Assembly (NCBI GenBank): GCA_036365145.1
Contig: JAEOAD010000026.1
Location: 1,833,501 to 1,897,500, forward strand
DNA from: Orientallactaga sibirica
Lineage: Eukaryota > Chordata > Mammalia > Rodentia > Dipodidae
DNA length: 64,000 nt
Direction of reading: 5' to 3'
The position numbers were made by a program, and so were the translations under genes. This document shows positions 41,101 to 54,600 of this stretch, one piece after another; the stretch's first letter is position 1, and every line of letters begins with the position of its first letter. The notes beneath the pieces were generated by a model. That model was not told where the DNA came from, did no database searches, and saw only the letters and a program-made list of their open reading frames with translations.

Positions 41101-43726
41101 AATTAGGCCTGCCTGAAGGGGCGGGAGGAGGGCCTACCTGGTGTCCCAGAGGGCAGGGACTGACATCGCTCCATGCTGCTGCTTTGCAAGGACAGAAGGG
41201 CTGAGGGAGGTTCAGCCTTCCTAGAGTCCCTCATCTTCCTCCTTGGGCCTCAGTCCTTGCCCAGTCCAGGGCTTGGCCCATGATGGGTACAACTGACTTA
41301 CCACAGCCAAGTGGGCAATCACAGACGGAAGGCACTGGGCTCTCTTTGTAGCCCCAGGCTGGCCTGGGAACTCAAAAATCCTCCAAGTGCTGAGACTAAA
41401 GGCATGGGCCACCAGGCCTAGCTACAGATTTTTATTAATTTTGTAATTTTTATTTTTGGGTTTTCAAGGTAAGGCCTTCTTCTAGCCCAGGCTGACCTGG
41501 AATTCACTCTGTAGTCTCAGGCTGGCCTCAAACTCACAGCAATCCTCCTACCTTGGCTTCTCAAGTGCTAGGATTAAAGGCATGCGCCACCACGCCAGGC
41601 ATTTTATTACTTTAAAAAATATTTATTTATTTATTTATGTATTTATTTATTTATTTATTTGCAAGGACAGCAATAAAGAGGGAGAAAGAAAGAGAGAATG
41701 AATATGTGTGCACCAGGGTTTTTGTTTTTTTGTTTTTTTGCCGCTGCAAGCAAACCCCAGAAGCAGGCACTGCTTTGTGCACCTGGTTTCACTAGGGAAT
41801 CGAACCCAGGCTGGCAGACTTTGCAAGCAAGTGCCTTTAACTGCTAAGCCATTTTCCTAGCCCCAGAATTTTTATTACTTTTAAAAAAATATATATATAT
41901 TATTCATTTATTTATTTGCAAAAAAAGAGGGAATGGGTGGGCCAGGCCCTCTAGCCACTACAAATGAACTCCCCGTGCTTGCACTACTTTGTGCATCTGG
42001 CTTTACATGGGTACTGGGTAACTGAATCAGGTCGCTAAGCTTTGCAGGCAAGCACCTTAACCTCCGAGCCATCTCTGTAGTCCCATTTCTATTACTTTTT
42101 AAAAAAATATATTTATTTTTATTTATTTATTTGAGAGAGAGAGATACAGAAATAGGCAGGGAGAGAGAGAGAGAGAGAAAGAGAATGAGAGCGCCACGGC
42201 TTCCAGCCACTGCAAACAAACTCCAGATGCATGTGCCCCCTTGTGCATCTGGCTTATGTGAGTCCTGGAGAATAGAGCCTTGAACCGGGGTCCTTAGGCT
42301 TCACAGGAAAGCGTTTAACCGCTAAGCCATCTCTCCAGCCCCCCATTTCTATTACTTTTGAACGTCTAACGCATCCTTGCTCCTCTGGAGCACAGGCTGT
42401 CTCACTCCCAGGCCACACCATTTCTGGGCCTGTGATTGGATCCTCTCCCCCACTGCTGGGGTCTGCATCCTGCCCTGGTCCATCAAAAGGGAGACCCAGA
42501 ACTGATGTTTTCCTAGAAAAATGAGAACCACGTGGAAATCCAAACCTAATGTCATCCCGCCCTCCCAGGAACAGGGCGCGGCTGTGGAAACTGGGAGCCT
42601 GGGGACTGGGACCTGAGTGTCCTCTTGCTCTCCCGGGCCACCACTCCACCCCACCCCCACCCTGGAGTCCCCAAGATTCCAGGCTGTTCGGTTTCACTCC
42701 TGTGACAGAACTGAAGAAAGCCGCCAGGGTCAAGAAGTGACGCTGCTTGCCCAGCACCATGCGGCCGGCTGGTTTAACCACCCCAGCCCCAAGCTCACAC
42801 GAGCGTATTCGTGCAGTGATGCCCTGATGGACACACGTGGGTGTGTGTCTCATTCTCTATCTGCAGCAGCCATCCCTCCAGCCCCACCTGGACCTCTTGC
42901 CACTGCAAATGAACTTCAGATACATGTGCCACTTTGTGCATCTGGCTTTACATGGGTATTAGGGAATTAAATCCTGGCTGGAAGGCTTTGCAAACAAACC
43001 CTTTATACCACTGAGCCATCCCTCAGCTCCTGTCTTCTCCTCCTCCTCCTCCTTTTTCTTCTTTTTCTTTCTTTCTTTCTTTCTTTTTTTTTTTTTTTTG
43101 GCTCAGGCTAACCTGGAATTCACTCTGTAGTCTCAGGATGGCCACGAACTCATGGCGATCCTCCTACCTCTGCCTCCCTAGTGCCGAGATTAAAGGTATG
43201 CTCCACCACGCCCAGCTCCCTTTCTTCTTTCTTTGATGTTGTGCAAATTACTTTCTCATTGCTGGAACAAAACATCTAAATGAGAGAAAGAGAGAGAGAA
43301 AGGGAGGGAGAGAGAATGGGTACACCTGGACCTCTTGCCACTGCAAATGAATTCCAGATGCATGTGATACTTTGTACACCTGGCTTTAGATGGGTACTGG
43401 GGGATCGAACCCTGGCCATCAGCCTTTGCAATTAAGTCTTTATCAGTCCTGGCCCTGTTCAAAAGTCCAGGTCTAAAGTCTCATCTGAGACTCAAAACAG
43501 TCTCTTTACTGTGAGCCCCATATAATCAAAACAGAACTTACCTGTTTCTTTTCTTTTCTTTCTTTTTTTTGTTTGTTTTTTGTTTTTTTTTCAAGGTAGT
43601 GTCTCACTCTAGCACAGGCTGACCTGGAATTCACTCTGTATACTCAGGGTGGCCTTGAATTCCCAGTAATCCTCTTACCTTTGTCTCCCAAGTGCTGGGA
43701 TTAAAGTCATGCACCACCACGCCCAG

Positions 43727-43769
<43 letters not shown>

Positions 43770-45468
43770 TTTTTTTTAGTTTTATTTATTTGAGAGAGAG
43801 AGAGAGAAAGAGCCAGAGACAGAGAGAATGGGCATGCCAGGGCTTCCAGCCACTGCAAATGAACTCCAGATGCATGTGCCACCTTGGGCATCTGGCTTAC
43901 ATGGGTCCTGGGGAATCGAACCTGGGTCCTTTGGCTTTGCAGCCAAACACCTTAACCGCCAAGCCATCCCTCCAGCCCTCTTTTTGGTTTTTCTGAGATA
44001 AGTTCCCACTGTATCCCAGGCTGACCTAGAACTCACTCTGTAGTCCCAGGCTGGCGTTGAACTCACAATGATCCTCCTACCTCTGCCTCCAAAGTGCTGG
44101 GATTTAAGGTGGCACATCACCAGGCCTGGCACATTTTGGCTTTTCAAACTCTCACCAGTGTAGCTATTAAGCTCTGCTTATAGCACTGTAAAACTTCTGT
44201 AGTCCAAAGCACCAAATCCTTCCACATTCCTCTCACAAGTCAGTTCCAAAAGACTGAAAAAAGTATGGTCAATGGGCTGCAGAGATGGCTTAGTAGTTAA
44301 GGGGTTTGCCTGTGAAGCCAAAGGACCTAGGTTCAATTCCCCAGGACCCATGTAAGCCAGATGCACAAGGGATACATGCATCTGGAGTTCATTTGCAGTG
44401 GCTGGAGGCCCTGGTGTGCCCATTCTCTTTCTTTTCTCTCTCTCTCTGGTTGCAAATAAATAACAACATTTTTTTTTAATTAAAAAAAACATGGGGAGGG
44501 AAGGGAAATATCAGGTTGGTTTTTTTTGTATGTAAGTATAAAAGTCAATAAAAAAACAATAATTTTAAAAAAAAGACAAAAAAAAAAAATATGGTCAAGT
44601 TTATTTTGACAATGACCCCACTCCAGGTGCCAATTTTCTTCTGCACTTACCTGCTGAGACAAAACTTCGAGCAGAAGCAGCTTATGGAAGGAAAGGGTTT
44701 AGTTGCAGTTTACAGTTCTGAGGGAAAGCTTCATCGTGGCAGGAAAGGGAAGGCATAAGCAGAAAGCTAGGTGTCACATCTTGTCCTGTTAGCAGGGAGG
44801 CAGCAATTAGAGTGAGTTCCTGAACACTCATTGGAGCTGGTCACCCCCAGTGACACACTTCCTCTAGCAAGGCACCACCTCCCAAGGCTCCACAGGCCAG
44901 GCGCGCTGTGCCGCTCAGCCACGCAGGCCAGGCAAGCACCAGAACCAACAGCAGAACAGCAGGGAACCCAGCGAGGGGCTGGAAAGCCTGATCTCAGCGT
45001 TCTTCTTCTTTCTTCCTTTTTTAAAATTTATTTTTATTTTGTTTTTATTTATTGATTTATTTGAAAGCAACAGATAGAGAGAGCGAGAGAGAATGGGCCC
45101 ACCAGGGCCTCCAGCCATTGCAAACGAACTCCAGATGCATGTGCCACCTTGTGCATCTGGCTTACGTGGGTACTGGGAAATGAGCTTCGAACCAGGATCC
45201 TTAGGCTTCACAGGCAAGCGCTTAACCACTAAGCCATCTCTCCATCCCCCTTTTTTTCCAAAAATTTTAGTTATTTATTTATTTTATGTATTTGAGAGAG
45301 CGAGAGAAAGAGAGGGGCAGATAGAGAGTGAGAGAGAATGGGCACACCAGGGCCTTCAGCCACTGCATGCGAATTCCAGACGCATGCGACACCTTGTGCA
45401 TCTGGCTTATGTGGGTCCTGGGGAATCGAACTGGGGTCCTTTAACTTTGCAGGCAAGTGCTTCAGCTC

Positions 45469-45500
<32 letters not shown>

Positions 45501-48500
45501 GGATTTTCGAGGTAGGATCTTGCTGTAGTCCAAGACAACCTGGAATTCACTATGTAGTCTCAGGCTGGCCTCGAGCTCTCGGCGATCCTCCTCCCTCTGC
45601 CTTCCTAGTGCTGGTATTAAAGGCATGCACCACCATGCCAGGCCCAAGTTACAGCATTAATAAGACATCTGCGTAGAGCGGGTGGGAGAGGGGAAGGTAG
45701 ACCACTGATTCCGTGTCATGTCCCCTAGAGCCATCCTCCAGCAGCAGGGCTCACCTACGGATGCTGCCATAGCGGCGCTGGTCTGCACCGGTGTGGTCAA
45801 CCCTCAGAGCATGGGCCTAGGCGGAGGGGTCATCTTTACCATCTTCAATGCGACAACAGGTGGGCCCCTACGCGATGCCCTCACGGGAGGGAAGGGGGAA
45901 TACTTCTCCCTAACAACTGGGTTTATGGAGTCTCTTCCTTTGCATTTTTCTGAGTACTCTTGGGACCCCCTTGGCTTTACCCTTTGGCTTCTGCTGTGCA
46001 AAGCCCTGGGGGTAAGCCCCGTCCCAAGGGTGAGTGCCGAGAGGGAAGCAGACCTCCAATGGTCTGGGGCCATCACTCCCCCTGCCCCATCTCCAGGGAA
46101 GGTGGAGGTCATCAATGCTCGGGAGACAGTGCCAGCCAGCCATGCCAGGGGCCTGCTGGACCAGTGTGAAAAGGCCCTGCCACTGGGCACAGGTGAGGCC
46201 CTGGGAGTGGGTCCTGCACCACACCTAATTCACCCAACCATGGGTGTTGTGCAGAAAACCCCACTAAGAGAATGTCTCATGGACAAACTGTGAGGACGTC
46301 CTGCCATCGGAGGTGGTTGCTGTGGCATGGAAAAAGCCCGAGCCTGTCTTCTGGGTGGGAGGACCTCTCTGAGCACAGGAGTGATCTAAGTAGAGGACCA
46401 GGCTGGGGTGCCTTCATGGGAGATAGGTTGGCAAGACAGCGATCTTAAAGCCAGCTTGTTTGTGGCATGGGTCTGGTGATCTTATTTATTTTATTTTTTT
46501 TTATTTATTCACTTAAGAGAGAGAGAGAGAGAAAGAGAATGGGTGCACCAGGGCCTCTAGCCACTGCAAACTCCAGACGCATGTACCACCATGTGTATCT
46601 GGCTTACATGGGTTCTGGGGAATCAAACCTGGGTCCATAGGCTTCTCAGGCAAGCATCTTAATGGCTAAGCCATCTCTCCAGCCCCTGGTGATCCTATTT
46701 TTATGCGTACTTTGTCTGGAAGGCAGCAGGAGCCACAACACGTGTGTGGTGGGGAGACATGGGCAGGCATGGGTTCCAGAATCTTGCTCTGGTTGCCATA
46801 GCTGGGAGGCCAAGTGGGGATGAGGGGGAAGCCGTGGGCTGAAGTCAGGGGCATGCGGTGCAGGAGCCCAGTGGATTGGGGTTCCTGGGGAGCTCCGTGG
46901 CTATGCTGAGGCCCACCGTCGCCATGGCCGCCTGCCTTGGGCGCAGCTCTTCCAACCCACCATCGCCCTGCTCCGAAAGGGCTTCCACATGCCCTTCGTG
47001 CTCAGCCAGTTCCTCAACAGCAGCTTCCTGCGACCCTCCCTGTATGCTTCCAGCTTGAGGTGAGTACCATACAGTGACCTTGGGCTGAAGACCATCTCCT
47101 ATCCGAGCCCTGGCACAATGCAGCTCTGCCGCCGTCCCTCTTCCGCCTGAAGGGTGGACTGTAAGGTGCGGAGGCGCTTATGGGCAAGATGGTCAATGCT
47201 GTCTGCCTCAGCTCAGAACCTAGTCTAGGCCGGGAGGAGTTTATCCCCTTAGCTCTGGGCTGCCTTTTCGTTCTTTGGGGTAGGTGGTAGGAGGGTTTTG
47301 CCTTCTTGTCTAGTTCACCGGGAAGTGCTTCCCTGTGGGTGGAGCTAATGGCTGTGGGTGGAGCTAATGGCTGTGGGTGGAGCTAATGGCTGTGGGTGGA
47401 GCTAATGGCTGTGGGTGGATATAGACCCACTGGGAAGGGTCAGGAGTGAGGTTGGACGAGGGTGGGGGAGCGCCACCTGCTTCTAAAGGACCAATCCTCC
47501 AGTGCCTTGGGTCCCAGACCAGGACTGCCCCCCACTCCCCCCCAAAAGTCCCAAAGATCTCTCCAGAGCCCAGCAGACATATGACTACCCTATAGGACCG
47601 GGGTCCACCCTGAAGTCACTCTTCCCCCACCACACCAGGCAGCTCTTCTTCAATGGGACAGAACCCCTGAAGCCTCAGGACCCATTCCCTTGGCCAGCAC
47701 TGGCCAGCACCCTGGAGATGGTGTCCACAGAGGGCGCAGAGGCCTTCTACACAGGCAGGCTGGGCCACATGCTGGTGGAGGACATTGCCAAGGAAGGTGA
47801 GCCACGCTGACATTCCAGCGTCTGTGGCAGCCAGACAAAGAGCCAAGTTCTGGGTGGCTGTGGGGGGGGAGGGCGTGGTGGTGAAGGCAGGCCCTCCTGG
47901 GGCTCAGGGAAGCCAGATCTTCACTCCGCACAGCCCCTTGTGGTCAAGGAACTTGGGCAGAACTCTTACAAGTCAAGGCCGGTGGAGAGACTCTGACAGG
48001 CCTGGGTGGCTAAGCTGATCACCTTCCACTTCCTCTTTCTGTTTTGCCTCCCTCTGGTCTCTGTCCACCTCTCCCACAGCACTGCCCACATACCCACCAC
48101 TCCCCTCCGGGGCTATACAGCTAGCCCACGAGAGGAAGCCCATCCCCATCTGTACATGGAGTTGTCTGCCTCACCCCAGGGAGCCAACTCACTGTGGAAG
48201 ACCTGGCTGCCTTCCAGCCTGAGGTGGTCAATGCCCTGGAGATGCCCTTAGGAAACTACACCCTGTACTCACCGCCGCCGCCTGCAGGGGGCGCCATTCT
48301 TGGCTTCATTCTCAACGTGCTGAGAGGTAAGACCTTCCCAGGCTTCCTTGTTACACACACGCACACACACGTATACACATAAAATTTATTTATTTGAGTG
48401 ACAGAGTGAAGAAGGCAGAGAGATAGAGAGACAATGGGTGCACCAGGGCCTCCAGCCACTGCAAACGAACTCCAGATGCATGCGCCACCTTGTGCATCTG

Positions 48501-48593
48501 GCTTACATGGGTCCTGGGGAATGGAGCCTCGAACTGGGGTCCTTAGGCTTCACAGGCAAGCGCTTAACCACTAAGCCATCTCTCCAGCCCCAC

Positions 48594-48632
<39 letters not shown>

Positions 48633-51600
48633 TTTTTCGAGGTAGGGTCTCACTCTAGCCCAGGCTGACCTGGAATTCACTATGTAGCCTCAGGGTGACC
48701 TTGAACTCCTGGCGATCCTCCTACCTCTGCCTCCCGAGTGCTGGGATTAAAGACGTGCGCCACCACGCCCAGCTAGGCCCATACTTTTAAAATATTTTAT
48801 TTATTTATTTACTTACTTGAGAGAGAGGGAGGGAAAGAGAAAGAGGAAGAGGCAGAGAGACAGAATGGGCGTGCCAGGGCCTCCAGCCACTGCAAACAAA
48901 TTCCAGACACATGCACCACCTCGTGCATCTGGCTTACATGGGTCCTGGAGAATCGAACCTGGGTTCTTAGGCTCACGGGTAAGGTGAGGGAGACTCGTAT
49001 GTTGCCCTTTCCTTTCCTGTGTATGTCTGTTCATAAAGATACATGTAACCATGACCATATGTAAGGCCCACTTGTATAATTCAGGATAATTGCCTCAAAA
49101 TCTTTTCTTAGTGTTTTGGGTTTTCGAGGAATGGTCTCACTTTTGCTTCGGCTGACCTGGAATTTACTGTGTAGTCTCTGGGTGGCCTCGAACCCACGGC
49201 AATCCTCCTACTTGTGCCTCACAAGTGCTGGGATTAAAGGCGTGCGCCACCATGTCTGGCATCAAAATCTTTTTGAAAAATATTTTATTTAGCTGGGCAT
49301 GGTGGCGCACGCCTTTAATCCTAGCACTCAGGAGGCAGAAGTAGGAGGATCACCATGAATTCGAGGCCACCTTGAGACTACAGAGTGAATTCCAGGTCAT
49401 CCTGGGCTAGAGTGAGACCCTACATCGACAAACAAAACAAAAATTTTTTAATTAATTTATTTATTTGCAAGGAGAGAGAGAATGAGAACGGGCATGCCAG
49501 GGCTGCTGCAAACAAACTGCAGATGCTTGTGCCACTTTGCGCATTTGGCTTTACGTGGGTACTGGAGAATCAAACCCAGGCCATCAGGCTTTGGAAGCAG
49601 GTACTTTTAACTGCTGGGCCATCTCTTCAGCCCTCAAAAATCCATTCAAAAAATATTTTTATTTATTTACTTGAGAGAAAGAGAGAGAGATAGAAGTATG
49701 GGCATGCTACTGTAAACAAACCCTTAGACACATGTGCCACTTTGTGCATCTGGGGAATTGAACCCACGTCATCAGGCTTTGCAAGCAAGTGCCTTTAACT
49801 GTTGAGCCCCATCGCCTCAGCCCCACCTCACCATCTTTAACATGTTTTACCACATAAGGTAATATTCACTTTTGCGCTGTATAAAAATATTCATAGGGGC
49901 TGGAGAGATGGCTTAGTGGTTAAGGCATTTGCCTGCAAAGCCAAGGACCCAGGTTTGATTTCCCAATACCCACATAAGCCAGATGCACAAGATGGCATAT
50001 GCATCTGGAGTTCGCTTGCAGTAGCTAGAGGCCCTGGTGGGCCCATTCTCTCTCTATCTAGCTCTTTTTCTCTCAAAATAAATAAATAGGGCTGGAGAGA
50101 TGGGTTAGCAGTTAAGGCATTTGCCTGCGAAGCTTAAGGACCCCAGTTCGATTCCCCAGGACCCATGAAAGCCAGATGCACAAAGTGGCGTGTGCATCTG
50201 GAATTCATTTGCAGGGTCTGGAGGCCCTGGCGTGCCCATTCTCCCTCTCTCTCTCAAATAAATCAATAAATAAAATATATTTTTTAAAAAACTGCCGGGC
50301 GTGGTGGCGCACGCCTTTAATCCCAGCACTTGGGAGGCAGAGGTAGGAGGATCACGGTGAGTTCAAGGCCACCTTGAGACTACAGAGTGAATTCCAGGTC
50401 AGCCTGAGCTAGAGTGAGGCCCTACTTTGAAAAACAAACAAACAAAATAATAATAATAAATAAAATTAAAGAAATAAATAAATAAATTGATAATAATAAA
50501 AACATTTTAAAAATGGGTTCTGGGGAAAAGAACATGGATGAATTTTTCCAGTAATCAACATTCACCTCACTACACAGAGTGACCCCCACCCCTCTCTAGG
50601 GTTCAACTTCTCTGCAGAGTTGGTGGCCCAGCCTGAAGGGAAAGTGAACATGTACCATCATCTTGTGGAGACGCTCAAGTTTGCAGTGGGACAGAGGTGG
50701 CGGCTGTGGGACCCTCGCAGCTACCCAGGGACCCAGGTGAAGTTCCCTGAAGGTGTCAGGAGTCCTCCTTCCTGCCCTGGGATTCAGAGTGAAGGAAGGT
50801 GGACCTGGCAAGGGGAGGTTGGAGAGATTTCTTTGTAGTACTAGGGAAGGATAACCTGACAGCGGCCTTGAGGACCGGAAGGACTTTAGAGTGGTGGGTA
50901 CAGGGGGCAAGGTCTGAGCACCGCCTGGCTGACCTTTAAAGGCCCTTGGTGGTACCAGACTCTAGCATGCTTGAGGACCCCCACCTGGCCCCTCACTGAC
51001 CCTGCCGTCTGTCTGCTTATCCCAGAACGCCTCCCAGGAACTGCTGGGGGAGGCTCTGGCCCAGCACATCCGACAGCAGATCGATGGCCGCGGTGACCAC
51101 CAGCTCAGCCACTACAACCTGGCCAGAGACTGGGACCACAGGATGGGCACCTCCCACGTGTCTGTGCTGGGAGAGGATGGCAGCGCTGTGGCTGCCACCA
51201 GCACCATCAACACACCGTGCGTGGGACCAGCGGTGGGGGCAGGAGCAGGCAGAGCACAGGGGCAGATGGACAGGCCCCTCTTTTTGGCCTCCAGGAACTA
51301 AGTCCCCTCCACCTCAGTTTGTCCACACCCTGTCCTCCTCCTGCTTGACCCTGAGGGCACAGCACTTTGCCTTTTCTGTCAAAAAGGACATAGGGGGGCT
51401 GGAGAGATGGCTTAGTGCTTAAGGCACTTGCCTGCAAAGCCAAATTTCCCAGGACCCATGTAAGCCAGATGCTCAAGGTGGCGCATGCATCTGGAGTTCA
51501 TTTGCAGTGGCTGGAGGCCCTGGTGCGCCCATTCTGTGTGTGTGTGTATCTCTTTCTCTCTCTCTCAAATAAATAAATAAATAAATAAATAAAAGGAAAA

Positions 51601-54600
51601 GAAAAAATAAAAGGACATAGGGGCCCGAGAGATGGCTTAGTGGTTGAGGCAATTGCCTGCGAAGCCTAAGGACCCAGGTTCAACTCCCCAATCTCATGTA
51701 AGCCAGATGCACAAGGTGCCACATGCATCTAGGGTTTGTTTGCAGTGGCTAGAGGCCCTGGGTGCCCATTCTCTCTTTTTCTCTAATAAGTAGTAAGTAA
51801 GTAAGTAAGTAAATAAATAAATAAATAGCAAATATTCAAACAAAATAAATGGACATAGCAGAGCTGGAGAGATGGCTGAGTGGTTAAGGCACTTGCCTGT
51901 GAAGCCTAAGGACCCAAGTTCGACTCCATGTAAGCCAGATGAATAAGGTGGTGCATGAATCTGGAGTTTGTTTGCAGTGACTAGATGCCCTGGTATTCCT
52001 ATTCTCTCTCTCTCTTTCTCTCCCTCCGCCTCCCTCTCGCTATCTATCCACCTCTTTCTCTCTAAAATAAATAAATATTTCTTTTTAAAAAAAGGACACA
52101 CGGGCTGGAGAGATGGCTTAGCGTTTAAGGCGCCTGCCTCCTAAGCCTAAGAACACTGGTTCCAATCTCCAGCGGTTCCAATCTCCAGGTCCCACGTTTA
52201 GCCAGATGCAAAGTGACGCAAGGGCGCAATGCCGCACTTGACCACAAGGGGATGCACACATCTGGATTTCGTTCACAGCAGCTGAGAGACTGCTGGCGCG
52301 CCCATCTCTGTCTCCTTCTCCCTCTGTCTATCTCTCTCTGTGTCTCTCTCCAAAAATAAATAAAATAATAATAAAAAAAAAAAAAAAAAGGACACAGCAC
52401 CAGGGACACCTTTGGTTGAAAAAGCTGCTTCTGGGTGGCTCTGAGCCAGCTCCTGTCTGGGAAGGGCCTTATTGAAAACAACTGTCCTGATGGGAGCCCA
52501 AGGAGATTGAGGCGGCCATGTTAAGGGATCCCATGAGGTTGGAACCCTGTGTTCATGGGAGCTAAGGCCCCAAGCCCAGACCCCACTCCCTGTGTCTGCA
52601 GCTTCGGGGCAATGGTTTACTCACCACGGACGGGCATCCTCCTCAACAACGAGCTACTGGACTTGTGCTGGCGACGCTCCCCAGGTTCCGGCGTCACCCC
52701 CCCACCCGGTGAGGATGCTGGGGTAGCTGGGAACCAGCCCCCAGGATGGGCGGATTGCGCCTGTTGCTGCTGAGTCAGTTTGCTCCGCAGTGTCTGGAGG
52801 TGGGGTTGTGGGCAGCACTACGGGAGGGTGTGGGTGATGCTTGTTGGCCCCAGTTCCAGGTGAGCGGCCACCTTCCTCCATGGTACCCTCCATCCTGATC
52901 GACAAAGCCCAGGGGTCAAAGCTGGTGATTGGCGGGGCTGGCGGGGAGCTCATCATCTCCGCTGTGGTCCAGGTGAGCATGAGAGCTCTTGGCTAGAGAG
53001 TGTCTGTTCTAGAATGTTCCCTGGGGTCCTCGGGTGTGGCTGCCAGTGGTCCTCCCTCTGCCTCTATCTTCCAGACCATCGTCAATAAGCTGTGGCTTGG
53101 TTCTGCTCTGAAAGACGCAGTGGCAGCCCCCATCCTGCATGTCAACAGCAAGGGCCACGTGGAGTACGAGCCCCACTTCAGCCAGGTGAGGCCCAGGTGC
53201 TAGTTATCTTCTCCTCAAGTCTGGACTGCTCAGCAGACATGCTTAACTTTTGGGGGTCATGAGAAAGTGGCACTCTTAGTTGGGGGAGATCAGACTTATC
53301 CCATGGCCCCCAGATCAGAGACAGGATGTCTCCTAACATTCTTCCAGGGTGAGGACCTCGGCAGGTTGGTCCGTTTATGTCATTTCTTCTCTCCTCCCCT
53401 TCTCTCACTCTCTCTGAATTTTTCCTTGTCTAGTTTGCAGCTCATCTTTGGGAATGCGTCCACAAGAGAAATTCTTTTTTTTTTTTTTTCTTGTGGGAGT
53501 CTGCAGTGGGGTGGTTCTCTGGACCTTGGAGTTAGTCTCTCAAACATTTTGCTTTTTCCACAAAAAAATTCCCTGGTACAGGTCCAGGGGCTGAATTCTC
53601 TTGGCTGCCCACCACCTCCTTTCCCAGATGGAAAATTCACTTCCTTGGGGTGAAGCTGGAGAGTGCCCTTGGTGAGAGCTCATTTAAAGACCTGCAGCCC
53701 TCGGTTAGGCGTGGTGGCGCACGCCTTTAATCCCAGCACTCGGGAGGCAGAGGGAGAGGATCACTGTGAGTTCAAGGCCACCCTGAGACTACAGAGTGAA
53801 TTCCAGGTCAGCCTGGGCTAGAGTGAGACCCTCCCTTGAAAAACAAAACAAACAAACAAATTTAAAAAATCCTCACCATGCCTTACTGTACGTTATGTAC
53901 TAATGGTAGCTGCTCTTATAACCATTCCATTTTCACTTTCGATTCAGTATTTGATAAGTTATGTGAGATATTCAACACTTTATGATAAAATAATCTTTGT
54001 GTTACATGATTTTTCTAAACTGTAGGCTAACATAAGTATGCTGAACACATTTAAGGCAGGCTAAGCTAATTTCTGATGTTTTTAAATGTTTTTTTTTTAT
54101 TTTATTTTATTTATTTTTGGAGAGAGACACAGAGATAGAGAGGGAGAGGAAGACAGATAGAGATGGGCACACCAGCAACCTCTCAGCTGCTGTGAATGAA
54201 ATCCAGATGTGTGCGCCCCCTTGTGGTAAAGTGCGGCATTGCGCCCTTGCGTCACTTTGCATCTGGCTAAACGTGGGACCTGGAGATCGGAACCGGGTTC
54301 TTAGGCTTAGCAGGCAGGCGCCTTAACTGCTAAACCATCTCTGCAGCCCATAATTTCTGATGTTTTATAGGTTCCAGATGTATTCAATAATTTTTTAAAG
54401 ATTTTAAAAATATTTTTTTATTTATTTATTTGCAAGCAGAGAAAGAGAGAAGAGAGAGAGAGAGAGAATGGGCACGCCAGGGTGTCCAGCCACCACAAAC
54501 TCCAGACGCATGCATCACTTTTGTGCATTTGTAGTGGGGAATCAAGCTCAGCTTTTTAGGCTTTTCAGGCAAATGCCATACGTAAACACTAAACCGTCTC

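Noticed and set aside
45718..46293. Single open frame covering Ggt5 exons 2 and 3
   Set aside because: Intron 2 happens to be open, but canonical splice sites and the family alignment support two exons with the intron removed.
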